DNA of 64,000 nucleotides from Thermovirga lienii DSM 17291. Lineage in GTDB: Bacteria > Synergistota > Synergistia > Synergistales > Thermovirgaceae. Shown piece by piece: positions 34,448-44,230 of this stretch. A program made the translations under genes and the position numbers. Where the stretch lies: positions 1,328,501-1,392,500 of the forward strand of contig CP003096.1 in the NCBI GenBank assembly GCA_000233775.1. Direction: 5' to 3'. Position 1 is the first letter of the stretch. Each line of letters opens with the position of its first letter. The notes beneath the pieces were generated by a model that was not told where the DNA came from, did no database searches, and saw nothing but the letters and a program-made list of their open reading frames with translations.

Positions 34448-35788
34448 TTACCATTTCAGGCCAGTGATGAATATGTAAGCGATAGCGATAGGGGCAATCA
34501 CTCTGCACACCCAGAGCCATGCAGTGTGAAGGGCAAAAGGTTTTGTGCCATTGTTGGTAACTTCTTTCTCTGCTCCTTCCGTCCAGACCCAGCCCACGAA
34601 CAAAGCTATAAACAGTCCGCCCAAGGGCAAGAGGACGTTGGAGGCTATGAAGTCCGCGGAGTCGAGGAAATCCCTTCCAGCAAACTTGGGAAGCTTACCC
34701 GCCAAGCCGAGCACAGAAGGGATACCCAGCAGGAATATAACAAGCCCATTAATCCACGCGGCTTTCGCTCTCGACCATTTCATTTCATCAATGAAATACG
34801 CGGATACCACTTCCAGAAGAGATATAGCAGAAGTCAACGCTGCAACGAAAAGAAGCAAGAAGAACAATCCTGACCATATGGCTCCCCCAGGCATCTTAGC
34901 GAATACGTTGGGAAGAGTGATGAAAGTAAGCCCAGGTCCTGCACCAGGCTCTACTCCAAACGCAAAAACTGCCGGGAAGATGACCAAACCGGCCAGGAAG
35001 GCTACCAAAGTATCCAGGAAACAAACCTGAGCTGCAGCACCAGGCAGGGCTTCTTTCTTATCCAGGTAGCTGCCATAGGTGATCATACACCCCATACCTA
35101 AAGACAAAGAGAAGAAGGCCTGCCCCAAAGCGGCACCCAAGGTCCCTCCGGTTATCTTGGAGAAATCAGGCTTTAGATAAAAATCGATACCGGCTCCTGC
35201 ACCCGGCAGGGTAACAGCTCTTACGATCAAAACAAGCAAAATAATGAAAAGGGCGGGCATCAAAACCCTACAATACTTTTCTATCCCTTCTCCTATACCT
35301 TTGTAAACTATATAAATCGTCACCAGCATGAACAGAGCCTGCCATGCTATAACCAAACCGGGATTGGTTATGAATCCTACGAAGAAGTCCGCTGTTTTGC
35401 CTTGCTCCGCAATTTGCATTAGACCAGTAAAAGATTTGATGAAATAAGCTATGGTCCAACCTGCGATTACACCGTAATAGGAAAGAATTATGAAACCTGC
35501 GGCCACACCCATCCAACCAACAATCGTCCAAGCTCCACCCTTAAGCTTCTTAAAAGAGCCAACGGCGTTAAGCTGGGCAGCCCTACCAATTGCTATCTCG
35601 GCCAACATGACAGAGAAGCCTATAATAAACACCAAAGCCACGTAAAGCAGAACAAAGGCAGCCCCACCGTTTTGTCCTGTTATGTAAGGGAACCTCCATA
35701 TATTCCCAAGACCTACAGCCGAGCCTGCCGCTGCCAAGATGAATCCCAACCTGGAACCCCACTGTTCTCTTTCCGCTCCGTTACTCAT
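34448..35788 (-). CDS. Sodium-dependent transporter, NSS family
   Basis: A 446-residue neurotransmitter:sodium symporter homologue. The first helix has GFILAAAGSAVGLGNIWRFPY, the sodium and substrate-binding signature, followed by GGAAFVLLY. About 11-12 membrane helices are predicted, as in bacterial transporters such as LeuT, MhsT and TnaT. It most likely imports an amino acid with sodium; the substrate is not known. Own promoter (TTGCAT, 18 bases, TATAAT) and terminator. AGGAGG lies seven bases before ATG. The 90-base leader holds two tiny reading frames. Confidence 0.92.
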   Translation of the reverse strand: MSNGAEREQWGSRLGFILAAAGSAVGLGNIWRFPYITGQNGGAAFVLLYVALVFIIGFSVMLAEIAIGRAAQLNAVGSFKKLKGGAWTIVGWMGVAAGFIILSYYGVIAGWTIAYFIKSFTGLMQIAEQGKTADFFVGFITNPGLVIAWQALFMLVTIYIVYKGIGEGIEKYCRVLMPALFIILLVLIVRAVTLPGAGAGIDFYLKPDFSKITGGTLGAALGQAFFSLSLGMGCMITYGSYLDKKEALPGAAAQVCFLDTLVAFLAGLVIFPAVFAFGVEPGAGPGLTFITLPNVFAKMPGGAIWSGLFFLLLFVAALTSAISLLEVVSAYFIDEMKWSRAKAAWINGLVIFLLGIPSVLGLAGKLPKFAGRDFLDSADFIASNVLLPLGGLFIALFVGWVWTEGAEKEVTNNGTKPFALHTAWLWVCRVIAPIAIAYIFITGLKW

Positions 35789-35881
35789 ACTATCCCTCCT
35801 ATCATCTATTTATAGCCTCTACCATTTGCCTCCTACATCTCTGCCCTGGCCATCACCTCCCCTTCATAAAAGGCCCTTTAT

Positions 35882-35911
35882 ATTATAAGTATTTTTTGAA
35901 TTTTCATGCAA
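35882..35911 (-). promoter_or_regulatory. Promoter of the NSS transporter gene
   Basis: Minus strand TTGCAT (35906-35911) and TATAAT (35882-35887) with 18 bases between, about 95 bases before the start codon. Confidence 0.7.
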
Positions 35912-35999
35912 TACCTTGGGTTGATTTTTAAAAAACCTTGTAACCTAAATTCAACTTTCCTTTCCTCAGCAACTCCTTATTTTGCATGCTATTATATTT

Positions 36000-36782
36000 T
36001 TATTTCCACTTTCGGTAAAGAGCGGGTCTTTTGGAGGACACAATCGAATTTTTCCTCCTGGCTTCATCCACCAAGCTCAAATCTAGCGACACACTCTCTA
36101 TGGTTTGATTTTCGCCCAAATGTACCAATACATCACCAAAGGGATCAATTATCATGCTTTGCCCGCCGAAAGAAAAGTTCTTGCCCTTATCGCATCTATT
36201 GACTCCTACGACAAACACTTGGTTCTCTATTGCCCTTGCTATAAGCAGAGTTCTCCAAAGGCGAATATGCTCTCTTCGCCAAGCGCCTGGAACAAAAAAC
36301 ACCACTGCACCCTTTTCTCCCAAAGCCCTGGGAACTTCCGGGAACTCCATGTCGAAACATATCATCACTCCACACAAAATTCCCGCTATTGGCACAATCC
36401 CTAAAGATGATCCGCCACTGAACAAGTTAGGCTCTTTCATTCCTGGGTACAAGTGAATTTTGTCGTAAAATACCCTATCGCCATCAGGAGAGTATACATA
36501 GCATCTGTTCCTGTTTCCCCTTTTAGTAGCAATAGCCATGGAACCAGCCACTATCCAAGCTTTATGTCTTTTCGCCAGTCTTCCAATGGTGTCAAGCACA
36601 TGTGAATTATCCTTGACAAGAATACGAGGGTCAGTTACTGGGTAGGTGGCATTCCAAAGTTCAGGCAACACCACAACATCGCATCTTCTTTTGAGAGCAC
36701 TCTCCAAGGTATTGATGACCATGCGTATGTTTTTTTCAGGGTCTCCGTGAGAAACTGCAAGCTGGACTATGCTCACCTTCAA
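36000..36782 (-). CDS. Carbon-nitrogen hydrolase (nitrilase family)
   Basis: A 260-residue nitrilase-superfamily protein. The catalytic triad is visible: Glu in VVVLPELW, Lys in YDKIHLYPG and Cys in GVMICFDMEFPE. Members cleave non-peptide C-N bonds; candidates include omega-amidase (deaminated glutamine or asparagine) and YafV-like activity, which cannot be separated here. It stands alone between the NSS transporter and divergent hypC. Confidence 0.88.
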   Translation of the reverse strand: MKVSIVQLAVSHGDPEKNIRMVINTLESALKRRCDVVVLPELWNATYPVTDPRILVKDNSHVLDTIGRLAKRHKAWIVAGSMAIATKRGNRNRCYVYSPDGDRVFYDKIHLYPGMKEPNLFSGGSSLGIVPIAGILCGVMICFDMEFPEVPRALGEKGAVVFFVPGAWRREHIRLWRTLLIARAIENQVFVVGVNRCDKGKNFSFGGQSMIIDPFGDVLVHLGENQTIESVSLDLSLVDEARRKNSIVSSKRPALYRKWK

Positions 36783-36913
36783 TTCCTTTCATCCCTCTCA
36801 AAAAGCTTCTTTATTTATAATAACAAAGACAGAGGATCCTAACACTTCCTAATTCTTCCATTTAAGGATAGAATGTTTAACGACTTACAACCTCTTATGG
36901 AAGGAGCACCGAT

Positions 36914-37162
36914 ATGTGTCTTGCAGTACCTCACGAAATAATAAAAATACTGGACGAAAACAGGGCCATAGCCGCAGCGGGACCGGTTGAGGTTGAAATA
37001 CGAACAGATATGGTATCCGACATCTCGATTGGCGACAAGGTTCTAGTTCATGCTGGCTTCGCCATAGAAAAACTTCAAGGAAGCGAAGGAGAAGAAATAT
37101 GCAGCTTATGGGAAGAGCTAAGGGAAGTGATGGAAAATGAAAACGCCTCAAACAGAAAATAA
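36914..37162 (+). CDS. hypC: Hydrogenase maturation factor HypC
   Basis: An 82-residue HypC/HybG protein. The N-terminal MCLAVP carries the essential cysteine that holds the Fe(CN)2CO precursor and binds the hydrogenase large subunit, and DKVLVHAGFAIEKL is conserved. GGAGC precedes ATG. It overlaps hypD by 26 bases in another frame. First gene of hypCDE; no hypA, hypB, hypF or hydrogenase structural genes are in the window. Confidence 0.95.
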   Translation: MCLAVPHEIIKILDENRAIAAAGPVEVEIRTDMVSDISIGDKVLVHAGFAIEKLQGSEGEEICSLWEELREVMENENASNRK

Positions 37163-38243
37163 AGAAAAAATAGTTCCTATACTATCCCACGCCTTAAACT
37201 CTCTCCTAGAGGAAGCTGCTACGAAATCCATTACCGTCATGGAAGTATGCGGGACTCACACAGTTGCCATATTCCGCCACGGCCTAAAGGCACTACTACC
37301 TAAATCCTTCAAACTCGTATCAGGGCCTGGATGCCCCGTATGCGTAACAGACCAATCGGAGATAGATGCAGCTATTTCCATAGCAGAAAGGGAAGATTCC
37401 ATAGTGGCCACATATGGTGATATGTTGCGGGTCCCAGGAAGCTGGACCTCTCTTCAAGAATGTAGGGCTAGAGGAAGATCTGTAAAGGTAGTAACCTCTG
37501 TCACTCAAGCCCTCGACCTTGCCGAAGAGAACCCAGATAAAAACGTGGTTTTTTTGGGAGTCGGGTTTGAGACGACAGCACCAGCAACAGCTTTGGCTTT
37601 GATTGAGGCAAAAAAAAGAAAGCTCGATAATTTTTTGGTTCTTTGCATGCATAAAACTGTCCCCCTCGCACTGGAAGCCTTAGCCAACTCCGAAGAGCTG
37701 TCTTTAGACGGATTCCTACTTCCAGGACATGTGAGCGTAATCATAGGATTAAACCCATACCGCTTCATACCTGAAAAATACGGAAAAGCCTGTGCTATTG
37801 CAGGATTTGAACCCTTCGAAATAATGGCCGGTCTTCTAGAAATAGCCAGGCAGGTAATAAAAGGAGAACCTACAATTAAATCAATGTACCCAAGAGCGGT
37901 AAGGCCGGAGGGCAATAAGACCGCACAAGAGCTTCTCGACAAAGTCTTCGAACCATGCAACGCCTATTGGAGAGGACTAGGAGAGATACCTCTTTCTGGT
38001 TATAAGATACGCCCAGAGTTCGAAATCCACGACGCGTCACTCCGCCTAAACATAGAAAAGAAGCCTTCACCCCTCCCAACGGGCTGCCGATGCGGCGACG
38101 TCTTGAAGGGCCTCATAAGCCCAATAGAATGTCCTCTCTTCGGCAGGGCTTGTACCCCCATGAAGCCCGTAGGGCCATGCATGGTGTCAAGCGAAGGTAG
38201 CTGCGCTGCACAATACAAGTACGACAGGAAGGGGCAATTATAA
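37137..38243 (+). CDS. hypD: Hydrogenase maturation protein HypD
   Basis: A 368-residue iron-sulfur scaffold. MEVCGTHT, SGPGCPVCVT and the C-terminal cysteine cluster (GCRCGDV, IECPLFGRACTP, SEGSCAAQY) are the conserved cofactor-binding motifs. With HypC and HypE it assembles the iron-dicyanide-carbonyl group of [NiFe] hydrogenases. Its stop overlaps the hypE start by one base. Confidence 0.96.
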   Translation: MKTPQTENKEKIVPILSHALNSLLEEAATKSITVMEVCGTHTVAIFRHGLKALLPKSFKLVSGPGCPVCVTDQSEIDAAISIAEREDSIVATYGDMLRVPGSWTSLQECRARGRSVKVVTSVTQALDLAEENPDKNVVFLGVGFETTAPATALALIEAKKRKLDNFLVLCMHKTVPLALEALANSEELSLDGFLLPGHVSVIIGLNPYRFIPEKYGKACAIAGFEPFEIMAGLLEIARQVIKGEPTIKSMYPRAVRPEGNKTAQELLDKVFEPCNAYWRGLGEIPLSGYKIRPEFEIHDASLRLNIEKKPSPLPTGCRCGDVLKGLISPIECPLFGRACTPMKPVGPCMVSSEGSCAAQYKYDRKGQL

Positions 38244-39235
38244 TGGAGAAACTGCACATAGGACATGGAACCGGCGGAAGGCTGACCTCAGAAATAATAT
38301 CCGAAATATTGAGGCCTTTCCAAAAGACCTCCTCCAGCCCCTATCTGGAGGACTGTGCAATCGTCGACGGTAATATCGCTGTAACTATAGACGGATACAC
38401 CGTATCTCCAAGGACGTTCCCTGGGGGCGACATAGGGAAACTTGCAATCTGTGGCTCCGTAAACGACCTAGCCATGAGAGGGGCTAAACCCAAATTCATC
38501 GCTATGGGCTTGATAGCAGAAGAAGGACTTGATAAAAATGAGCTTTTATCCTACATGGAAAGCGCTGCAAATACATGCGCTGAACTCTCAATACAGCTTG
38601 TGACAGGAGATACCAAGGTGCTACCGAAAGGTCAAGTCGACGGACTATATATAACTACTTGTGCTATAGGCACTCCGCCTTTGGACAGGGAGCCTCTGGG
38701 CATGGTGCGCCTTGTTCCTGGCGACGTACTAATAGTCACCACAGAGATAGGTCAACACGAAGCAACTATAGCGGCCGCAAGATACGGACTGACAGTGCCC
38801 TCTCTAAAATCCGATTGTGCCCCGTTATGGCCCTTGGTGGAGCAAATAATAGAGATGAAAGGCATAAAATGCATGAGGGACTGCACCAGGGGCGGTTTAG
38901 GGACAGTCTTATGTGAGTGGGCCGAATCCACATCCTTGGGAATAGACATTTATGAAGAAAAGATCCCAATCTCCAGTGAAGTCTCTTCCATATGCGACAT
39001 TTTAGGTTTCGATCCCCTTTACTTAGCATGCGAGGGCTGTGCCGTGATAGCTGTCGCCCCAGAAGATGCTGAAAAGGTTCTTTCGAAGTTAAAAGCCCAC
39101 GAGCTCGGGAAAAAGGCACAAATAATTGGACAAATCACTGAAGAACACAAAGGTTATGTGGGAATGAACACAAAAGCTGGGGGAAAACGACTCGTAGATA
39201 TGCCCGTAGGAGAGATGCTCCCGCGAATCTGCTGA
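38243..39235 (+). CDS. hypE: Hydrogenase maturation protein HypE
   Basis: A 330-residue PurM-fold ATPase beginning HIGHGTGGRLTSEII. The C-terminus ends MLPRIC, the cysteine that receives the carbamoyl group and is dehydrated to thiocyanate, the source of the cyanide ligands. The RDCTRGGLGTVLCE segment is conserved. Coupled to hypD by a one-base overlap and followed by a strong terminator. Confidence 0.96.
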   Translation: MEKLHIGHGTGGRLTSEIISEILRPFQKTSSSPYLEDCAIVDGNIAVTIDGYTVSPRTFPGGDIGKLAICGSVNDLAMRGAKPKFIAMGLIAEEGLDKNELLSYMESAANTCAELSIQLVTGDTKVLPKGQVDGLYITTCAIGTPPLDREPLGMVRLVPGDVLIVTTEIGQHEATIAAARYGLTVPSLKSDCAPLWPLVEQIIEMKGIKCMRDCTRGGLGTVLCEWAESTSLGIDIYEEKIPISSEVSSICDILGFDPLYLACEGCAVIAVAPEDAEKVLSKLKAHELGKKAQIIGQITEEHKGYVGMNTKAGGKRLVDMPVGEMLPRIC

Positions 39236-39244
39236 GCTAGACAA

Positions 39245-39284
39245 AAAAATGAGAGGCGGGAGAATTCTCCCGCCTCTCATTTTT
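39245..39284. terminator. Bidirectional terminator between hypE and ymdB
   Basis: A perfect 40-base palindrome (AAAAATGAGAGGCGGGAGAA and its complement) centred on GAATTC, with A and T runs at the ends so that it works on both strands. The ymdB stop codon lies inside it. Confidence 0.92.
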
Positions 39285-40059
39285 CGTAAACTTCATAAAT
39301 CCTTAAAATATTGGTTGCCTTCCCTGTGGTTTCATCTACTTCCACCACCACTGCGTTCAATATCAATCCCTCTTTGCATACCTCAAACTTGGAAGGCGTA
39401 CCCTTGAGAAACCTTTCCATGACTCCTGACTTCTCCATGCCTATAACTCCAGCATGACCGCCTGTCATACCCACATCGGTTATGTAAGCCGTCCCGTTGG
39501 GCAATATTTGCTCATCTGCCGTCTGAACGTGCGTATGAGTACCCAGGACGCAAGATACTTTTCCGTCTAGAAACAGCCCCATCGCCTTTTTTTCTGAGGT
39601 CGCCTCTGCATGAAAGTCAACTACAACTACTTCAGCATTGCTATCTCTAATGATCTCCTCGGCCTTTCTGAAGGGACAATCAATTGGAGGCATAAATACT
39701 CTGCCTTGTAAATTTACAACCAACACCCTAGTACCCTTATCTGAGAGGAAAAAACCATACCCCTGCCCATGAACCCCCGGAGGGTAATTGGCAGGCCTCA
39801 GCAGCCTTCTTTCGCTGTCCAGAACCTCGAGAAAGTCTTTCTTGTCCCATATATGATTCCCACTAGTTAGGCAGTGGAAACCCATACTGAAAAGCTCGTT
39901 CATCACCTTCTCTGTAAGCCCAAACCCCCCGGCAGCGTTTTCTGCATTGGCAATGCGAAAATCAAAGGGGCCAAACCGAGATTCCAGCTGCTTTAAGTTT
40001 TCACGAAGGAGCACTCTTCCCGGTCTTCCGACTATGTCCCCCACAAAAAGAATCTTCAT
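39277..40059 (-). CDS. ymdB: YmdB-family metallophosphoesterase
   Basis: A 260-residue protein beginning MKILFVGDIVGRPGR, with NAENAAGG, TSGNHIWD, DFHAEATSEKKA and LGTHTHVQTAD metal-binding motifs. Family members hydrolyse 2',3'-cyclic nucleotides and influence RNA turnover. It follows rny by 19 bases, the usual partnership in Firmicutes and related groups. AGGAG lies six bases before ATG. Confidence 0.94.
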   Translation of the reverse strand: MKILFVGDIVGRPGRVLLRENLKQLESRFGPFDFRIANAENAAGGFGLTEKVMNELFSMGFHCLTSGNHIWDKKDFLEVLDSERRLLRPANYPPGVHGQGYGFFLSDKGTRVLVVNLQGRVFMPPIDCPFRKAEEIIRDSNAEVVVVDFHAEATSEKKAMGLFLDGKVSCVLGTHTHVQTADEQILPNGTAYITDVGMTGGHAGVIGMEKSGVMERFLKGTPSKFEVCKEGLILNAVVVEVDETTGKATNILRIYEVYEK

Positions 40060-40078
40060 TGCTTTCTCCTATCTTTCC

Positions 40079-41608
40079 CTATTTTGCGTACTCAACGGAC
40101 CTGGTCTCTCTTACCACGACAACTTTTATCTGGCCTGGATATTTCATCTCTTCTTCTATTTTTCTGGCTATATCAAAGGCTATTTTATGTATGGCCTCGT
40201 CGTCAGCAACGTTAGGAGAGACCATGACCCTAACTTCCCTTCCAGCCTGAATTGCATATGCCTTGCTTACTCCCTTGAAGGATTTTGCCAGAGATTCAAG
40301 TTTCTCAAGCCTTCTGATATACGACTCCAGGCTTTCCCTTCTAGCACCAGGCCTTGAGGCACTTACAGCATCAGCAGCAGCCACTAAGACATCGTAGACA
40401 GAAGTCATTTCCTCATCTTCATGGTGAGAAGCTATAGCGCTGACGACTTCGGGAGGTTCCCCATAGCGCTTGGCTAAATCCCTTCCAATCAGTGCATGGG
40501 GACCTTCCATTTTGTGATCCACAGCCTTGCCTATGTCGTGCAGCAAGCCAGCACGCTTAGCCAGAGTTTCGTCCAGATTGAGCTCTGCCGCCATCATTCC
40601 AGCTAGGTGTGCGACCTCCAAGCTATGAGAGAGAACATTTTGTCCGTAGCTCGTCCTGAACTTAAGTTGTCCCAGTAGCTTAACCAACTCAGGATGGATG
40701 GATTTTATCCCCACGTCCAGTAAAGCTTCCTCTCCCGCCTCAAGTATCGTCTCTTCTACATCTTTTTGAGCTTTCGCTACGACCTCTTCTATCCTGGCAG
40801 GATGAATGCGACCATCCGTGACCAACCTCTCCAAGGATAACCTCGCGACCTCTCTCCTTACCGGGTCAAAGCTGCTCAGAGCAACCGCCTCAGGGGTATC
40901 ATCTACAATCAAGTCTACCCCCGTGTAAGTCTCGAAGGCTCTTATGTTTCTGCCTTCACGACCTATTATCCTTCCTTTCATCTCGTCAGATGGCAAATTT
41001 ACCACGCTGACCGCCATCTCCGAGGTTTGATCTACTGCACACCTCTGTATCGCGCTAACAACTATCTCTCTTGCTCGCTTTTCAGCTTCTCTTTTAGCCT
41101 TTTCTTCCAACTCTTTAATTTTTGCTCCGATAAAATATGCTGCTTCCTCTTCGGCCTCTTTCAGCAATAGATCCTTGGCCTCTTCCCTCGTCATACCTAC
41201 TATCTCTTCCAATTTCTTCAGTTGTTCCTTATGCAAGACATCAATTTCTTCGCTCTTCTTTCTAAGTTCTTCTTGTTTCTGCCTTATTTCGTCCTCGCGC
41301 CTCTGAAGAATGTCCAGCCTCTTCTCTAAATTTTCCTCTTTCTGTTCTATTTTCCTCTCCGCTCTTTGCAGCTCTATTCGCCTTTCCCTAATCTCCTTCT
41401 CAGTTTCTTGGCGCAACCTTATTATTTCTTCCTTAGCTTCCGTTAATATCTCTCTTTTCTGCCTTTCGGCTTCCTGCTGGGCCTCTTTAAGGATTCTCTC
41501 TCGCTCTTCTTCCGCAGTTCTTATTTTTTTCGTTATGAGAATCCTGTAAGCAAAAAAGCCGGCAGCAACGCCTACGACAGCGCCCGCTACGAGCACAAAT
41601 GGTAGCAT
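40079..41608 (-). CDS. rny: Ribonuclease Y
   Basis: A 509-residue membrane-anchored endoribonuclease. An N-terminal helix (about residues 3-25) is followed by a long Glu/Arg/Lys coiled coil (about 30-190). Then come a KH RNA-binding domain ([15 protein letters not shown]) and an HD domain ([28 protein letters not shown]). It starts mRNA decay at the membrane. Co-transcribed with ymdB. Confidence 0.96.
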   Translation of the reverse strand: MLPFVLVAGAVVGVAAGFFAYRILITKKIRTAEEERERILKEAQQEAERQKREILTEAKEEIIRLRQETEKEIRERRIELQRAERKIEQKEENLEKRLDILQRREDEIRQKQEELRKKSEEIDVLHKEQLKKLEEIVGMTREEAKDLLLKEAEEEAAYFIGAKIKELEEKAKREAEKRAREIVVSAIQRCAVDQTSEMAVSVVNLPSDEMKGRIIGREGRNIRAFETYTGVDLIVDDTPEAVALSSFDPVRREVARLSLERLVTDGRIHPARIEEVVAKAQKDVEETILEAGEEALLDVGIKSIHPELVKLLGQLKFRTSYGQNVLSHSLEVAHLAGMMAAELNLDETLAKRAGLLHDIGKAVDHKMEGPHALIGRDLAKRYGEPPEVVSAIASHHEDEEMTSVYDVLVAAADAVSASRPGARRESLESYIRRLEKLESLAKSFKGVSKAYAIQAGREVRVMVSPNVADDEAIHKIAFDIARKIEEEMKYPGQIKVVVVRETRSVEYAK

Positions 41609-41706
41609 GTAAACATCACCCCTTATTCCATTGTCAAGTTACATAATAGTAATTACAGGATATTCCATATCTTACGAGTGCTTTCGCACCAACCGTATTC
41701 TACCCA

Positions 41707-42144
41707 TTAAACTAAATCTTCACAAGTTGCGTCTAAGACCTTCCTTATTGTTGAAGGGGCAAACCCCCTTCTTAGCAGCCTAGCTGTCATTTGTTCCTTG
41801 CTCAGGAGACCGTTCCATTCAGAAGCCAACCTGAGACATTTTTCAAACTCCTCCTCGCCAAACCGCTCTTTCACCTCTTCCATATCTCTTTGCGATATTC
41901 CCCTTCTACGAAGCTCCAGCAAAATCCTTCTCAGACCCCACTCCTGGTGGGTTTCAGCAAAACACACAGCATAAAATTTATCATCTATTAAACCATATTC
42001 TTCCAGAATTTCTACTACCCTTGTCGAAACTTCTTCTTTAAAGTTTTTCCTTCTGAGCTTATCTATCACTCCCTTTCGGGTGTATGCCCTTTTACTTAAC
42101 AGCCTCATTGCAAACTCTTTGGCTTTTCTCTCTTCTTCGTTCAT
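41707..42144 (-). CDS. recX: Regulatory protein RecX
   Basis: A 145-residue helical protein with three RecX-type repeats: AMRLLSKRAYTRKGVIDKLRR, GLRRILLELRRRGIS and TARLLRRGFAPSTIRKVL. RecX limits RecA filament growth. Four-base ATGA overlap with recG, so translation is coupled. Pairing with recG rather than recA is less usual. Confidence 0.85.
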   Translation of the reverse strand: MNEEERKAKEFAMRLLSKRAYTRKGVIDKLRRKNFKEEVSTRVVEILEEYGLIDDKFYAVCFAETHQEWGLRRILLELRRRGISQRDMEEVKERFGEEEFEKCLRLASEWNGLLSKEQMTARLLRRGFAPSTIRKVLDATCEDLV

Positions 42145-44222
42145 GCCGTTATCACCAAATCCAATTTATCTCCCAGCTGTCTCAATAATAATTCTTTCAG
42201 TTTGGGGTATCCCTCCAGCTTGGGATCCTTTTCTATCAAAGAGAAAGCTTCTTTTCTGGCCAAGTTAAGTATTTTCCTGTCACGAAGCAAGTTGGCAACC
42301 CTAAAATCTGTTACTCCATGCTGTCTTGTTCCACACACTTCACCTGGCCCCCTTATGGCAAGGTCCGCCTCAGCGATCTTGAAGCCATCGTTAGTGGAAC
42401 ACATTGCTGCAATCTTCCTTTTTCCATCATAATCGTCCGGCCGGCCCAAAAGGAAACAATATCCCTGCTTATTGCCTCTGCCGACCCTACCCCTCAACTG
42501 GTGCAATTGCGATAGTCCAAACCTCCACGGATCTTCAATCACCATGACAGTCGCATTGGGCACATCAATTCCCACCTCTATAACAGTTGTGGACACCAAA
42601 ACATCAATATGCCCCTTTTCGAAATCTCTCATTATCTGTTCTTTCTCCCTATAGGGTTTCTTTCCATGGAGAAGGGCAACGGTCTCTTCCTTAAATATCT
42701 CCCTCAAATGAGAAAACCGACTCTCTGCTGACGCTATGCTCAACTCCTCATTTTCATCTATCATAGGGCATATCCAGTAGACCTGCCCACCTGCTTTTAT
42801 CTCTTCTTTCAAAAAACTTAAGAGTTCTGACTCCTGCTCCTTTTTCACGCTTTTAGTTATTATATCTTTCCTGCCAGGCGGCATTTCATCTATGACAGAC
42901 ACGGACAAATCACCATAAACCGAAAGCGTCAAAGTCCTTGGAATAGGAGTCGCAGTCATAACCAGAACATGGGGATGTTCCCCCTTATCAGCCAAGATGC
43001 CCCTTTGCAATACCCCAAACCTATGCTGTTCATCTATGACAACAGCACCTAGATTCCTGAAAGCCAAATTGTCCTGTATTAGGGCATGGGTACCTACGAC
43101 GATGTTCACCAATCCATTAGAAACTTCCTCGTAAATTATCCTTTTCTCTGCGGAAGGCACAGAACCTGTCAACAAAGAAACCTTTACTCCCAAGGGGGTC
43201 AACCATTTATGAATCTTTTCGAAATGCTGCTTGGCAAGAACCTCGGTAGGGGCCATAAAAGCAGCCTGATATCCGCTGTCTATAGCACAGAGCATGAAAA
43301 GTATCGCAATAACCGTTTTACCAGATCCTACGTCTCCCTGCAAAAGCCTGTTCATTGGTATTTCTTTCGACACATCATCCCTTATCTCTGAAAACACTCT
43401 TTTTTGGGCATCCGTTAACTTAAAGGGTAGCACTTTGTGAATGAACGCATCCACCAAAGGACCGTTTACGTTGAATTTATGTCCCTTATTGTCCTCAACG
43501 TAAGACCTTCTCCTCACAGCAAGTCCCAGTTGCAACAAGAAAAGCTCCTGGAAGGCCAACCTGTTACGGGCAGCCAACCAACTCTCCCTGGAGCTTGGGA
43601 AGTGCATTTCCTTAATAGCTCGGAAAAAGTCGGGATAATCGTATTTAGTCAAGATGTCTATGGGCAAAGGGTCTTCCACTTCTTCCTCTATCAAACGCAA
43701 AGCTTCCTTCACTATTTTCCTAATCCACTTTTGAACCAATCCCTGAGTTCCGGGATATACAGGCACGATCATTCCCACGTTCTCGGGAGATGAATCCTCG
43801 TCCAACACCTCAAATTCACCGTTATTGACCTGTTTTATTCCTTCCCTTATTTCGATTTTTCCATAAACAGCCACTTTAGTGCCAGGCTCTAAGACACTCT
43901 TCAACCCTGGGCGATTGAACCAAACTGCCTGGACAAATGATGAACCATCAGTGAGCAAAGCAGTGCTGATAGTAAGATTCCTTCTCTTGGCTTTCCTCTC
44001 TTCTATGCTTACAACACGGGCCAAAAAGGCCTTTGTCTCTCCTGGTTCCAGGGAGGACAAATTCGATAACTTGCTCCTATCCTCATACCTTCTCGGCATA
44101 AACCACAGCAAATCTTCTACAGTTTCAACCCCAAGCTTTCTAAACTTTCTTGCCCTTACTGGACCTACTCCCTTAAGGTACTGAATAGGAGAACTAAGAT
44201 CAATTTTTCTCAACTTTTCCAA
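42141..44222 (-). CDS. recG: ATP-dependent DNA helicase RecG
   Basis: A 693-residue protein. The N-terminal wedge/OB domain begins near IQYLKGVGPVRARKFRKLG. Helicase motifs follow in order: GDVGSGKTVIA (Walker A), APTEVLAKQH, DEQHRFG (DEQH), MTATPIPRT, STTVIEVGIDVPNA and QLRGRVGRG. It remodels stalled replication forks and Holliday junctions. The likely start is TTG 44222, though its ribosome site (GAGGAGG) is farther away than normal, leaving the first few residues uncertain. Confidence 0.95.
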   Translation of the reverse strand: MEKLRKIDLSSPIQYLKGVGPVRARKFRKLGVETVEDLLWFMPRRYEDRSKLSNLSSLEPGETKAFLARVVSIEERKAKRRNLTISTALLTDGSSFVQAVWFNRPGLKSVLEPGTKVAVYGKIEIREGIKQVNNGEFEVLDEDSSPENVGMIVPVYPGTQGLVQKWIRKIVKEALRLIEEEVEDPLPIDILTKYDYPDFFRAIKEMHFPSSRESWLAARNRLAFQELFLLQLGLAVRRRSYVEDNKGHKFNVNGPLVDAFIHKVLPFKLTDAQKRVFSEIRDDVSKEIPMNRLLQGDVGSGKTVIAILFMLCAIDSGYQAAFMAPTEVLAKQHFEKIHKWLTPLGVKVSLLTGSVPSAEKRIIYEEVSNGLVNIVVGTHALIQDNLAFRNLGAVVIDEQHRFGVLQRGILADKGEHPHVLVMTATPIPRTLTLSVYGDLSVSVIDEMPPGRKDIITKSVKKEQESELLSFLKEEIKAGGQVYWICPMIDENEELSIASAESRFSHLREIFKEETVALLHGKKPYREKEQIMRDFEKGHIDVLVSTTVIEVGIDVPNATVMVIEDPWRFGLSQLHQLRGRVGRGNKQGYCFLLGRPDDYDGKRKIAAMCSTNDGFKIAEADLAIRGPGEVCGTRQHGVTDFRVANLLRDRKILNLARKEAFSLIEKDPKLEGYPKLKELLLRQLGDKLDLVITA

Positions 44223-44230
44223 ATGCGCTT

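Noticed and set aside
41100-41560. Glu/Arg-rich repetitive stretch as a DNA repeat
   Set aside because: It encodes the coiled coil of ribonuclease Y; periodicity is from the protein.
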